Source: Stromatinia cepivora (lineage: Eukaryota > Ascomycota > Leotiomycetes > Helotiales > Sclerotiniaceae). From it: a stretch of 64,000 nt of DNA. The notes beneath the pieces were generated by a model, which was not told where the DNA came from, made no database searches, and worked only from the letters and a program-made list of their open reading frames with translations. The translations under genes were made by a program, and so were the position numbers. Shown here piece after piece: positions 23,480 to 35,680 of this stretch; within the stretch, counting starts at the first letter, position 1; every line of letters starts with the position of its first letter. The stretch lies in NCBI GenBank assembly GCA_014898415.1, contig RCTD01000026.1, forward strand, positions 372,001 through 436,000. The letters run 5' to 3'.

Positions 23480-25087
23480 ATATAGATGTGAAATTGTTAC
23501 AGACCAAAAGGATTAAAGGAGAGCTGATTTCTGGTAGATAACTCTTTTATTGAGAAACTTGAAGATTGAGAAGAACTACCAGTAAAAGAAATAAACGGAT
23601 GCCTGAAGTACAGTTGGCCATAAGCGACCATTTGTTGTTTATCATTAAATACCTTTCGTTATATATAGAGATTCCGAATTCTCTAACTATACTGAAGTTT
23701 ATCTCATACTTGGACCGATCAATAGAGGATAATCCGTACAATCATCGAAAAATCCTAAATAATTTAGATAATAGTTTTAATATTAAAAAATAATAATTCG
23801 ATCTTTTTATAAATATTATTTAATTCATTAGAAATCATTTAAGAATTATATTATTTTAAAATAGATTTAATATAAAGAGATAAATTCTCTCTTCTTTTTA
23901 AAAAGGTTTTTTTTTTTCGAAATATATTAATAAATAATTCAAGACATTTTATATTTATAATTAATTAGTTTATTCATTAATTAATTATTAATTATATATT
24001 TATTTTAATAAGAAGATTTTAATTTTTAATATTTCGATATTTTAAATAGTTTATATAAATAGAATGCTTTATTAAAATAAAAGTTGAATTGGATTGAATT
24101 GAATTGAGATAGAATAAAGTAGTAAAAGGGATTATAATATAAAAATAAAAAATTGAAAAATAGAAGATTTTAATTTTTGACATTCTAAAGGTTTATATAG
24201 ATGGGATAATTAGAACAAATTAGATTAAGTTGAATTGGGAGTTTGAAAAGTAGATAAAAGGATATAAAAAGGGAGAGGATAATAGAAGAGGGTATAGAAA
24301 AAGAAAGAAATATAAAAGAAATATAAAAGAAATATAAAAGAAATATAAAAGAAATATAAAAGAAATATAAAAGAAATATAAAAGAAATATAAAAGAAATA
24401 TAAAAGAAATATAAAAGAAATATAAAAGAAATATAAAAGAAATATAAAAGAAATATAAAAGAAATATAAAAGAAATATAAAAGAAATATAAAAGAAATAT
24501 AAAAGAAATAAAATAAGAAATTGAGAGATGGGAAAAGAAAGTAAAGGGAGAAGGAATAAAAAGAGTAGAAAAGAGTAAGGAATAGAAAAGAGAGAAAAAT
24601 AGAGGAGAAGTAATAAATAAATATAACTTGAAGATTTCAATAATAATAAAAAAGTCTTTAATCAAAATCAAATAAAAAGAAAAGAGATTTTACAGATAAT
24701 GAATTAATAATCAATAATCAAGAAATCAGAAGGAAAGCTTTATAAGAATATCTGTCAATATATTATATAACTACCCTCGAAGGAAACTATATAATTAACG
24801 AATTTTAGTCCCTTCATTTTCAATATAAATAATATTCTCTTTTCATAGTTTAATAGAAAAAACCATGAATAAATATAATACTATAATAATATTATACGAT
24901 TAGTATCACCGAAGTGATATCAATTTATCAATCAAGATTTATTCATATTAAATCATCCATTATAAATTCCTATCGATTGATACATATATACCCATAACTT
25001 CTATCAATTACCTTCCTTGACAATACAAGCCATCCATATCATCCAATCCGCCATCTATCCCAACCCCCCAACCCCACCCATTCCCCA
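23480..25087. other. AT-rich intergenic block with minisatellite
   Basis: No gene. Strongly AT-rich DNA surrounds an 11-bp array. Hydrophobic reading frames across the array are by-products of the repeat. Confidence 0.6.
24306..24512. repeat. 11-bp minisatellite (GAAATATAAAA)n
   Basis: About 18.5 nearly perfect head-to-tail copies. The purine-rich strand is the plus strand, giving a strong strand asymmetry. Confidence 0.95.
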
Positions 25088-27084
25088 TCAAACCCCCAAC
25101 TCCCCCATCCCCTCTTTCCTCCTCCTCTCACAACCCCCCACCCTACTCCTCCCCCCAATCATCCAAAGTCCCCCTACAACCCCCACACCCCCCACAAACC
25201 CAAAAACACCCACTCCAAGCCCCGTATCCTTTAATCCCATCACACCACCCATCTCACTTCCCATCCCCCCTTCAATCCACCCCGGCATACCTATAATCAG
25301 TAACCCCGTGAAAAAATTCTGTAGTATATTATATGCTTTGTATTCTCCCGATTGTGATTTTCTCTCTCTTTTCTTGTTTTCTCTTGCGCTTTCATGTATA
25401 GATGTAGATTTCGATGTTGATGAAGATGGAGTTGTAGATGTAGATAAATAACTCTCAATAGCAAATTTAAGGATTGTAGTTCCGGAAACTAGGATACCGA
25501 AAACGAGGCTAATAACTCGTAAACTGAGATTCGTATCTGGATTTGAGGTTACGAAGACGGTGGGACTGAGTTCCGTTGCTTTGGGGATGAGGGTTGTGGA
25601 TATATATTGAGTGAAAGCGATAGTACCGGTGACGAAGAGTATTAAACCTGGAATAGCGATACGGAGAGCACTGGTTGGGGATCCCGTTCCTCGGAGTATT
25701 TTTGTTTTTTCGGAAGAGGGGATGATGGGTTTGTGGGGGGTGATGATGGATAGTATACTGTAGGAAAGGATGGAGAGGAGGAAGGGTCCGAGGAATATAT
25801 ATCCTACTTGACTTGGGAAGATGAATAGAGGAGATGCGGAGAGGAAAGTTGAGAGATTGAGTGCGAAGGCGTAAGATGATGCTATAGGTAGTGAGGATAA
25901 GATGAATGTGAGGAGGGTGATTGGACAGATGAGTCCTTTTATTGGTTGTGATAATTCTGATTTGCTGGGCTTTCCTCTGAATGGCATTGGATGTAAGGTT
26001 TTTAGCCAGGTTTTGAATGTTCTTGTGGGTCGAGATAATGGAGGTGTAGGATGAGATGTCCGATTGAAGGATGTTTCTGGGAAAGCGAGGATTAAAAGGA
26101 GGATTGAAATTGCTTGGAAGATGCTCATAACCATGATTTGATTTCCGTAGCCATCGATTGTTTGGCTTAGGTATCCGCCGATGATTGGGGTTCCCCAGGT
26201 AAAGAAAATATCGATTGTTGAAAGAATTGTTAGACGGATAGGGAGTTGTGATTCCTATTTATTGTTAGTATGTTTTCCCTACCCCTGAATAACTTTCCTG
26301 CCTCCGACATCAGAAAAGAGAAGAATACTCACAAAATACATTTCTCCCACCGCCCCACCAACCAATCCCTCAAAAGCTCCCCATCCCACTCCCTCCATCA
26401 TTTTCCCTATCAAAAATTGTCCAAAACTCCTAACATGCATATTCCACAAACCACCCACCAACGTCAAAGCCGCCGCAAAAATAAAGATCGCCCTCTTTCC
26501 TATTTTCATACTCAACATTTCCCACAATGGACTACTGATTGCCGAGAAGATGAATGCGATGCCTGTTAATGCAGCAGTTTGAGTAGAAGAGATGGAAAAT
26601 TGTACTGTGATGCCCGCGTTTACGGATACAAACATTAGACGTTGCATGCCTACCACTGAGAGGGCGAGGCATAGTGTGAAGAATGCGAGGGTTTTACGTT
26701 GGGGTGACCAATTCTGTTTATGTTAGTATGATCTCCTTCACTATTTTATATACTCGAAATTAAAATCATGAGGAAAAGAAAGAAATAAATACATACCAGA
26801 GGATCAGCACTGGAATCATGACTTAACTTTTGATCTTCCCATTCCCCCATATCCTTAGCCAGATCAAAATCTTTATCATACTCTACATCCGTTTTGAAGG
26901 TCCAGTCGTCCATTTTTTTTCCACCTCCAATCCCGTTACTTCCAGACCAAAACTTTAATTTTCCACTAATAGTATCTCTCCTCAACCTCCCTTTCATACC
27001 ATCATCAATCACAGTTTCATCAGTTCCTCTTCTTGAATATCCCGGTTTTTGAAGAACGGGTTGTGGTTCAGTTATGAATGCCAT
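25088..27084 (-). CDS. Major facilitator superfamily transporter
   Basis: Three exons, 27084-26797, 26713-26333 and 26254-25088, all phase 0, encode 611 residues. A hydrophilic cytosolic N-terminus of about 95 residues precedes the first span (LAFFTLCLALSVVGMQRLMF). About twelve hydrophobic segments follow, split by a basic central loop (SHPTPPLSRPTRTFKTWLK) at roughly residue 280. Family-like features are GKRAIFIFAAAL after the second span, the WGAFEGLVGG glycine-rich fourth span and PETSF after the sixth. The substrate cannot be told from sequence. The tail past the last span is glycine- and arginine-rich. Unlike the MFS copy at 21-23 kb the frame is fully open. Confidence 0.88.
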
Positions 27085-28797
27085 GATGTTGCGCACTATT
27101 GGGTATTTTCTCTTCCTTCAATCGTTTCGATGCTGATTGTGTACTTTTCTGGTCCAGCCTCTCCGATATATTTCCCTTCCCCTTTCCGGATTCCAATTCG
27201 TTTGTATAGGAGGCAGTCGTGACAACTCAATCCCAAATAAATTTTTCTTTATTCTCTTCTCAAATATAATCTTCTCAAATCCCCAATTTCCAAATGAATG
27301 AATGACCCACGATCTCTCAAAATATCACCACCAAAAAATTAAAGTAAAAGAATGACTTTTGAAAATATAAAACAACACAACACACACACCTCAGAAACAA
27401 ATCCAAAAATCCCGACCGTCTAGCGGTACTTAAAAGGTAAACAGAGTCCAGAAAGAAAAGAAAAAGAAAATCGAAATCAATAGTTCAAATCAAAGGCATG
27501 ATTATCATTAACAGGATTAAGAGAAATGAGCAAACAATGCGTACAAGTCCCATTAAGGTAGGCGACTAAATTCACTCAAACTCGAGACGAACATTGATTG
27601 CAGGTGTATACAACCAACTACGCCTTACCGCCTTACCGCCTTACCGCATAAAAATACCCATTTGATCTCATACGTGCCATCCACTATACCTCCCTTTAAG
27701 GCGAAAAAAGAGGTGATTTCCCACTATTCTGTAGGGCTTCATTCATGCACGTATATTTTCAGACGACTCAGTCTCTCCAAATTCCAGAAATATACTATTA
27801 TTATCCAATCGGAGTCTCTGTAGAGATTAAAACCTTGCTTGAAGTTTGATGTCTAGTACCAAAGAAGTGATTCTGGATTGAAATCAAACTCAAAACGTGG
27901 GAGATGCGTTTGGAGTAGTTGACGCGTTTCATGTTGAAGGTGGTGCATTGGCGTGCTTGTGCTTGTGCTTGTGCTTGTGTTGCATCGTGTTTGGAGTCGG
28001 ATTTTGGTTGGAGATGAAGGATCTAGAGAGTTTGGAAGTGAGGGAGTTAATTAGTGTTTCCTGTTGTTTGATTGATTGTTTGATTGTTTCATTGTCGAAA
28101 AGATAATATAAAGTGTATAAAGAAGCTTGACGATAGTATTTGGAGCAATCTGATTAATCTGAGCCAACTTCGGTGGATGTCCAAGTACAAATGACCAAAT
28201 CGCCTACCTCACCTCCAAATTCATTCTCAATGTAATTTAAAGGAAAGGTCCAAATGACGGCAGGACTTACGGACTTTTCTTTCTTCCTCTCTCCTTAATT
28301 CCACAGTAACATCAAGAACCTAATGGTAGGATGATGATTGATTTTATTCGACCCCTTTTCAAGCTCAAGAGAGACCTCTCATCGGATCCCATCTAATCAT
28401 CTTTATTAGCTATTCAATAACCTTTGATCAATAATCTAAGGCATCAGCGGGTTTGGGGGTTTAGGTTTAGTTCTTCATAAGAACTCCGTAAGAGAGTAGC
28501 TTCCATTAATGTTGATTGTAATATAATCCGAAATAATATTACTAGATAGCTCATTCAACTATTCAACTCTTCATAGAACTTAAAATAAAGATAAGTTCCT
28601 TCCCAGTATAACCGAAGCTTTACCGGATGACCCTTCCTCATCTGAGCTTTGTTGATAAGTCATATCATGATGACATTCAAGATGGGGACCCGAGTTTTCC
28701 CCTTATCACTACAAATACTACAATACAATACATAAATAACTTACTATTGTCTCTTTACAACCCTTTTAATACCTTTCTGCAATAATTAATACTCTTA
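27085..28797. other. Intergenic, divergent promoters
   Basis: The region lies between two divergently transcribed genes. An imperfect GCTTGT hexamer array lies at about 27956-27980. No RNA or protein gene was recognised. Confidence 0.5.
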
Positions 28798-28809
28798 ATG
28801 CTCAGAAAA

Positions 28810-29367
28810 ATGGCAACAGAAGCAGCAGCCCGTACCTTTTTCTCCTCACCTTACTTCGCTGTAGTGGGCGCATCCTCAGACCCTACGAGGTGGGGACATA
28901 AAAGTAAGTCACAAATATTTCTTTACTCTTTTAAAATCCAAGTATCTACCTCTTATTTCTACAGTCTTTAGCTAACTTTCTTTTCTTCAGTCTTCGCATG
29001 GTACATCGCCCACGGTCTCCCCGCAACTCCCATCAACCCCTCTTCCCCCACCATCAAAGTCGGTTCTACGGATTATTCCACCCTTCCCTCTATTTCCGCT
29101 CTACCACATCCAACTGAGACAGGTGTCTCTATCATCACTCCCCCAACCATTACAAAGAAAATCTTGGAGGAGGCAAAAGCTTTGGGTATTAAAAGTGTGT
29201 GGTTACAGCCTGGAACATATGATGATGAGATATTGGGATATGCTTTGAAGGAGTTTGAGGGTGGGGTTGGAGGTGAAGAGGGGGGAACTGTGGGAGCGGA
29301 AGGTTGGTGTGTTTTGGTTGATGGAGAGAAAGCTGCTAAGGCTGCGGGTAGGGATTTAAAGTTGTGA
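28810..29367 (+). CDS. CoA-binding domain protein
   Basis: Two exons, 28810-28903 and 28991-29367, give 156 residues. An in-frame ATG at 28798 would add four residues and cannot be excluded. The protein is a single Rossmann-like CoA-binding domain (CoA_binding_2/YccU type): FAVVGASSDPTRWGHK with the glycine turn, PINPSSPTIKVGSTDYSTL, then SIITPPTITKKILEEAKALG and VWLQPGTYDDE. Family members bind CoA or nucleotides, and the biological role in fungi is unclear. The C-terminal third carries a glycine- and glutamate-rich insert. No neighbour suggests a pathway. Confidence 0.85.
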
Positions 29368-32218
29368 GGATTTGGTTGGGGAGTTGAACTTTAGTTCTAT
29401 CTGGGGGTGATATGCATTGAACACATTGAGTGTTTTTAGAGATCCTTTGAAATCTTGGAATATAGGTGTTTCAAAATCATAGGAGTTGTGACAGACATCT
29501 TTGGAATAGGTCTCAGTTTGAGTAACTCTATCTTCTTGCCAATATGTTTGCATCATTCAACACTTACTCAATCCAAAAACCATAGGCCGAGCTATGATAT
29601 TCTGAAATTCTACTCCATTGGTACATTTAGCTTCTGGCAGAAATTTCACCTGTCATGCAGTCAGTAACCATACAAATGAATACTTTACCCAACTTCCCCA
29701 TAGCAAGGGAGTCTTTCAACATGAGATTTTATACCTTGGCTATAATCCATCCACAAAAGTCAGACATACAAGTCCCGACTTATAAAGTCATCAATATATA
29801 ATCTTCAATAACACAATCTGTTCCACAAGTCTTGGAACAAGATAACTTTCTTGTGATACCTACCTAGCACAATTTCTCAAGAGCAAAAAAAAGAGATATT
29901 TTCAAGAAATTTCTGTTTCATTTGCGGCTCTCTTATATAAGAGTTCTGGAATCTACTTACCGCACATCATTCGAATTCGTGACAGAATCCCTACAAAAAC
30001 TATATTTTCTTATACAAAATTCAATATCGAATAACTTCCTCAATATTAAATAAAAATAATTGAAATTTTGAAATATAATAATTAATTACAATCGAATTAA
30101 AAAATATGATATATTTTATTTTTTATAATTTTTGTTTAAAAGTTATACTAATTGAAAATTTAAAATTTTAAAATTTCGAATATATAACGTTTTTCTCATA
30201 TAAAATAAACGATTTTTTTGAAGCCTTTTTACTTTTTTGATTTCGAATATATATAACTTCGAAACAAAATTATATAAAAATATTTTATTTAATATTTAAT
30301 GAATTTCGAATAATTATCTTTATATAAATATAGATTTTAATAAATTATTTTAAATTTTCATATAAATGACAAAGATTTGAAAAGTTGAAAAATCGTTAAT
30401 TTTGATATGATTTCGCTTAATATACGGCGAGTTCAGATCAGAACTCTTATTTATAATTGGTTTTTTTTTTTTCGAAATAATAATTATTTTAAAGTTTTCT
30501 GACTTCTATAATCTATTCAAGGTTATATATATAAAGATAATAAGTTTTATAATAAGAAAATAATGATTTATAGATTATATATAAATTAATAAGTATAAAA
30601 TTATTATTGGAGATCACGTATTTGAAGGTGATAAATCTTATAATTTGGAAGTAGTGGCTCGAAGACTATAATGGAATAAGCAATTATGAAGTTATAATAA
30701 TAATATAGGATTGTATAGGAGTATTGTATTGTATACAATTAATAATACTGAATAATATTCGAATTCAGATTCTTAACCTTCAATATCGAAGATATAGCCT
30801 TTTTATATAATCTTTTCGAATTCTTTTATATATCAATACCTTATTCTTATTCGTCGATTTGAATAAAGATTCATCATTTCAATTATCTGGATTAATATCA
30901 TAAAGGTTCTTTATTCGAATACCCCTGATATTCAACTAATTAGGTTTCTTTATTTAAATACCCCTGTATCGATGATTTCGATCGTAGTACGAATTATATA
31001 ATTATAGTATTAATAGTATTATATGAATTCGAATATAATATTTGAAGATTCATAATCATTTATGAATTTTATATCAAAGAATATAAAGAAAATATGAAAT
31101 TTCTTTAAATTTATTAAAATATTATTATTTTATTATCAAGAGATATTATTCTTAAAAATATTAATTCCTTTTTTTAATTAATATTCTTAAGTGTTTAAAA
31201 TGATATTTATTAAATTACAACAATTATAATTATAAAAATAAAATTTTATAATAATATTATATTATATATAGTTAATAATATTGATTAAATTATAGAATCA
31301 AAAATCTTTAATTCAAGATTTATAATCTTTCTTTATACTTTTTCTGAATTCTTTAATATATCAATTCGAATAAAGATTTTTTATTCCGAATATCTTTAAT
31401 TTATATAATAAAGATTATTTATATAAATACTCTTATTAATATCTTTGATATTTATTTAAATAAAGATTCTTTATACGAATATCCTTACGAATACCTCTAT
31501 ATAAACATTTTCGATTATATTAAGATTTCGGTATAATTCGTTTTCGTATTTATATTATTGTATAATACAAGTTTAAATCTATATAATATATATAATATAT
31601 ATTCGAAGATTCGGAGTGATTTATATAAATCATCTATATATGATTTTGAATGAATATTATATTATTAAAGTCTTTAAATTATAAAGTGATTAAAAAGAGT
31701 TTTTATTATATTCAAAAACAACAATTTAGTATTTATTTCAATAAGAATAGAATTTTATTTAATTTATATAAACTGAATTTGGAATTGTAGTTGATGGATG
31801 AATGATTGATTAATTGTATTGATGATTTTTGATATATATACGTTAATGAATAACTAATTTGTTTGATTTAATTATTGATTTTTGGTTTATATATGTTGTG
31901 ATTTCGAGATGAATATATGTGTATAAGTATGTGTATGAGTATGAGTACCGGTATAAATGTTGTAGAATTGAATTGAGGATTTGAAGTTGGGGGTTGGGGG
32001 TCGGTGATTTATTGGAGGGGTAAGATGACTTTTAAGGATTGCTGGGATTGGGATTGAGATTGAAATCCGGAGGTTTATATTACTATTCACATGTAGTTTT
32101 TTGTTGATTGATCGATTATATCGACGGGTCAAAACGTGTTTGAGGCTGGTTCCTAGATTTAAGGTTTGGTTCATTACAGACGGTATATTAGGCATTTTCA
32201 TCCATATTATCAGTCGCC
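29368..32218. other. Long AT-rich intergenic block
   Basis: There is ordinary sequence to about 29.98 kb, then RIP-like AT-rich DNA to 31.86 kb, with stop codons in all frames and no recognisable transposon domain. Short GT-rich repeats lie at 31915-31945. Confidence 0.6.
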
Positions 32219-33263
32219 ATGGCTACATTTGCGCAAGTCCCCCTCCTTCCTCCCTCCGCTTCCACTTCCACTGCCCTTCATTATCACTCTCCCTCCACCA
32301 ACAAACTAACCCACCCCCAGTCAAAAATCCTTCTCCGCAACCTCCTACGCCACATTTCGTCCCTCCTACCCCCAAAAACTTTACACCCAAATCCTAAACT
32401 ATCATCATGGTCCTCGCACCACATTACTCGATCTGGGTTGTGGACATGGACTTATTACTCGTGCTCTTGGTTCCGCAGGTGGTTTTGAGAAGATTTGGGG
32501 GACTGATCCAAGTAGGGTGATGATTGAAGAAGCTAAAGCTCTTTCTAACAAACCCAATGCGAATAATCCCCATGGCAGGGAGGGAAAGATACAATGGAGA
32601 CAAGCATCCGCGGAAGATTTATCGTTTGTAGAAGATGGGACGCTGGATATGGTGGTTGCGGGGCAAGCGGCCCATTGGTTTGATTTCTCGAGGGTATGGG
32701 GGGAGATATATAGGAAATTGAGGAAAGGAGGGACGGTGGCGTTCTGGGGGTATAAGGATAATTTACTGGTGGATTTTCCGGCTGCTACGTTGGTTTTGGA
32801 TAAGTATTGTTATGGGGAGGATGAGAGATTTATGGGGGGGTTTTGGGAACAGCCGGGGAGAGAGAGGTTGAGGGGTTTGTATAGGGATCGGGTTATGCAG
32901 CCGCCGGGAAACTTGTTTGGGGATGTGCAGTGGATGAGGTATGAACCGGGATTGGGGGGGAAGGGGAGTGGTGAGGGTGAGGTATTGATGGGTAGGAGGA
33001 TGAAGTTGGGGGAGTTGGAGGGGTATTGGAGGACTTTTAGTGCGTTTTTTGAGTGGGTGAAGGCGCATCCTGAGAGGAAGAGGTTGGAATCTGAGAAGGT
33101 AGGAGGAGAGAGGAGTGAGGGAATGGGTGATGTTATTGATGAGATGTTTGAGGAGATGCTGGAAGTAGAGCTAGAATTGAGGGGGAAGGAGGGGAAGGAT
33201 TGGCGGGATGTAGAGGTTGAGACGGAGTGGGGGAGTGTGATTTTGTTGGCGAGGAAGTTGTAG
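32219..33263 (+). CDS. SAM-dependent methyltransferase (TMT1-like)
   Basis: Class I methyltransferase similar in layout to fungal trans-aconitate methyltransferases. Exon 1 is only 14 nt (32219-32232). Using a GC-AG intron 32233-32320 with donor GCAAGT, exon 2 (32321-33263) continues in frame to give 318 residues starting MATFAQKSFSATSYATFRPS, the standard start of this family. A GT donor two bases further on would break the frame. SAM motif I is LLDLGCGHG at residues 40-48, GTDPSRVM the acidic second motif, and AGQAAHWFDF and LRKGGTVAFWGY the later core motifs. A 7-bp minisatellite begins about 25 bp after the stop. The substrate is not determined. Confidence 0.85.
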
Positions 33264-34732
33264 GTTTTGAGGGTGAGAGGGGAGATGGAGATGGGAGATG
33301 GGAGATGGGAGATGGGAGATGGGAGATGGGAGATGGGAGATGGGAGATGGGAGATGGGAGATGGGAGATGGGAGATGGGAGATGGGAGATGGGAGATGGG
33401 AGATGGGAGATGGGAGATGGGAGATGGGAGATGGGAGATGGGAGATGGGGGGATAGCGAGGCTGATTTGGTGTTTGGTGTTGGGGTCGGGTTGGGTGGTT
33501 TCTTTGAACATTTTATGATGAACTTGATAAGCCTTTACTACGGAGATTTCGAAGGAAGATACGAGATTCTACAGTCTTGAAATAAAAAGGGTTCGATGTA
33601 TCTTCCTTGACTTCTCTTTAATTGATGTTTCCCTTATGATGAGGTATCATTCTGGTTGGTACAATTGGTTCTCGAGGTAGTATTAGTTCTAAATTGTCAC
33701 ATTTTGAGATAAGAGGATAGTAAATATAATAGCAAGATTAAAAGCTTGAAAAATCAATTCACTCTTTCACAATTACTCATTTCCAACCCTCTTCTACCAT
33801 TTCATTCAATATTCCAACTCATATCGAATTCCCTATAAATTGATGCTGGACTGGATTCTACACTACTAATAATATTCACCGCCCTAACAATTCCGTTGCC
33901 CTGCCAAAACTCCACCAAAAGTGTCCCACTAAACCGAACAACGACACACCATGCGATTCCAATCGCATTGGTACAAGGCATAACATAACATAATAATAGC
34001 ACGGACCAAAGAGATTGATTTCTAGAACTACAACTTGTACATCTCTCTTCTTCTTACTTTACTTTCACATAACATACCCAAGTATATCTTCAATTTCCTA
34101 CATTTTTCTACGGAATTATTGTGGTTGTCGTACATACATATACACATACTTCCCCAACACACAACTCACAAACTCACAAGCACATCTTAAATTCAAAATG
34201 GTGAGTTTCTCTCTATCCCCTATTCCTAATTCGAATACGAATACTTCGATATACATTCCGCATTCCTTGCATATACTCCAATAAGAATATGTTGCGAATC
34301 TCAATGCCAATTCTCCCATTCCGATTCCGATTTGTTGGTTTTGCTTCTCATTCTGGTTTGTTACTGCCTGCTGCAGTACATTTGTACTGGTACAAAGACG
34401 AAAAAGCAAAAAGCGCGAATTCCTCCAGTGAGCGGGTAGTAACGAATTGGTGTTTTGTTTATTTGATTCACTTGTTTGTTATTCCTTTCCCCCTTTAGGG
34501 ATCTCTTTTATGAATATTACTGTTACTGCAATTATTCGAAATACGATTCCGATACTCTACATTCATCACATTACAATACAATTCATTGCAAGAGAATCAA
34601 TACATTTGCATTCAATAGCATTTGCATTACTTTACTTTATTCTACACACACAACTCTTACAAACCTCATCTACAACTTCACTCTACATTTACTTTCCAAC
34701 GCGATTCACATTCGCATACTCACACATCAAAA
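33264..34732. other. Intergenic with minisatellite and long 5' leader region
   Basis: A 7-bp array is followed by about 1.2 kb without a recognised gene. At 34198 ATG is directly followed by GTGAGT, possibly the 5' splice site of an intron in the leader of the myosin light chain gene. Confidence 0.5.
33289..33448. repeat. 7-bp minisatellite (GATGGGA)n
   Basis: About 23 nearly perfect copies lie right after the methyltransferase stop codon. Because the unit has no stop codon and is 7 bp long, several frames on both strands stay open across it and encode heptapeptide repeats, so these frames are not evidence of a gene. Confidence 0.97.
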
Positions 34733-35680
34733 ATGTCATCAACTAACCCAAGCTACGATGCGCAGGCCTCCACAAACTACAGAGAAGCATTTCAACTCTT
34801 CGATAAACGCGGTACGCAACGTGTACAATTGGATCAATTGGGGGATTTGTTGAGGGCTTGTGGTCAAAATCCTACGTTGAATGAGATTAGAGAGTTGGAA
34901 AAGAATGTGGGCGGTGAATGTGAGTTTTGTTTGTTTTTTCTTTCGGTTTCTGCGAGAAAGAGGGGGAGATAGAGGTTTAATGGGGTATTTGTTTCGGTGT
35001 GACGCTCCGCTTGGCCTCCGGGGGCCACTGCCGTGGTGGCAGAATATTTGGGTTGGAAATCTTCGAGCGCAGCGAGCTATGGGGGTTTGGGGGCTTGCCC
35101 CCATCATCAAAATCACTTCAAGCTGAATTTCAAGGGCTGTTGGCGAGGGTGGAAGATGTGGAGGAGGATGGTTCGGGATGTGGTTTATGCTTAGGAGGAT
35201 TATGAATTATGCTGTTTTCAAGAATTTTCTATACTTACACAAAGTCATGACAATTTGATTTCGAAACCTTCTCCAAAATTCTCAACCGACCAGGTGGATT
35301 TCGCGATCCAGGTGAACCTGAAGAATATTGTCGTGGTTTCCAAGTCTTTGATAAGAATATGACGGGATATATTGGGGTTGGACAATTGAGATATATTTTG
35401 ACGAATTTGGGAGAGAAAATGAGTGATGAGGAGGTGGATGAATTGTTAAAGGCAGTTGATACTAGTAGTGGGGAGATTAATTATACTGGTGAGTTTGAGA
35501 AAGGGTGTTTTATTTTCTATTTGGGAGAGGAGGGCAGTAGGTGTTGCATTTTAAGTGGGCACACGGGGATGGGAGTTTGGAAGCAGGAAGAAAGGATATC
35601 TGGAGTGCTCAAGAGAAAAAGAAGAACAGAAAGCTAACAAAACATCAACAGATCTCGTACGAACAATCCTCGCAAACTAG
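34733..35680 (+). CDS. Myosin essential light chain, EF-hand protein (Cdc4/Mlc1-like)
   Basis: Calmodulin-superfamily protein; fungal relatives bind the IQ motifs of type II and V myosins and are needed for cytokinesis. Exon 1 is 34733-34919 (YREAFQLFDKRGTQRVQLDQ...LGDLLRACGQNP). The second exon carries DFETFSKILNRPGGFRDPGE and PEEYCRGFQVFDKNMTGYIG, with GEKMSDEEVDELLKAVD, and ends at 35488. Exon 3 is 35652-35680 (LVRTILAN). The exon 1/2 junction is problematic: the frame requires exon 2 to start at about 35255, but no AG precedes that point. The intron also holds a GC-rich insert. EF loops lack several calcium ligands, as usual for light chains. About 140 residues are expected. It is either an unusual splice, a sequence error or a damaged allele. 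Confidence 0.85.
34999..35110. other. GC-rich hairpin-forming insert inside myosin light chain intron
   Basis: This block stands out by its high GC content in an otherwise AT-leaning intron. It contains a near-palindrome GGCCTCCGGGGGCC, CCACTGCCGTGGTGG, and a hairpin GGGGGCTTGCCCCC. It looks like a small dispersed element rather than normal intron sequence, but no terminal repeats or target duplication were found. Confidence 0.5.

Noticed and set aside
24185..24671. Two long overlapping hydrophobic reading frames on the minus strand
   Set aside because: They are the translation of the 11-bp minisatellite (repeating FLLYFFYISFI), open only because the unit lacks stops.
27897..28106. Short Cys/Leu-rich reading frame
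   Set aside because: It runs across a GCTTGT repeat and has no conserved features.
32810..33580. Long repeat-rich reading frames on both strands (GDGRWEM and SPISHLP repeats)
   Set aside because: They come from the 7-bp array after the methyltransferase and from the antisense of the methyltransferase gene.
34198..34206. ATG immediately followed by GTGAGT as the true start of the light chain gene (as in some calmodulin genes)
   Set aside because: No AG acceptor lies directly before the coding part at 34733, and the ATG at 34733 has a good context; a leader intron remains possible.
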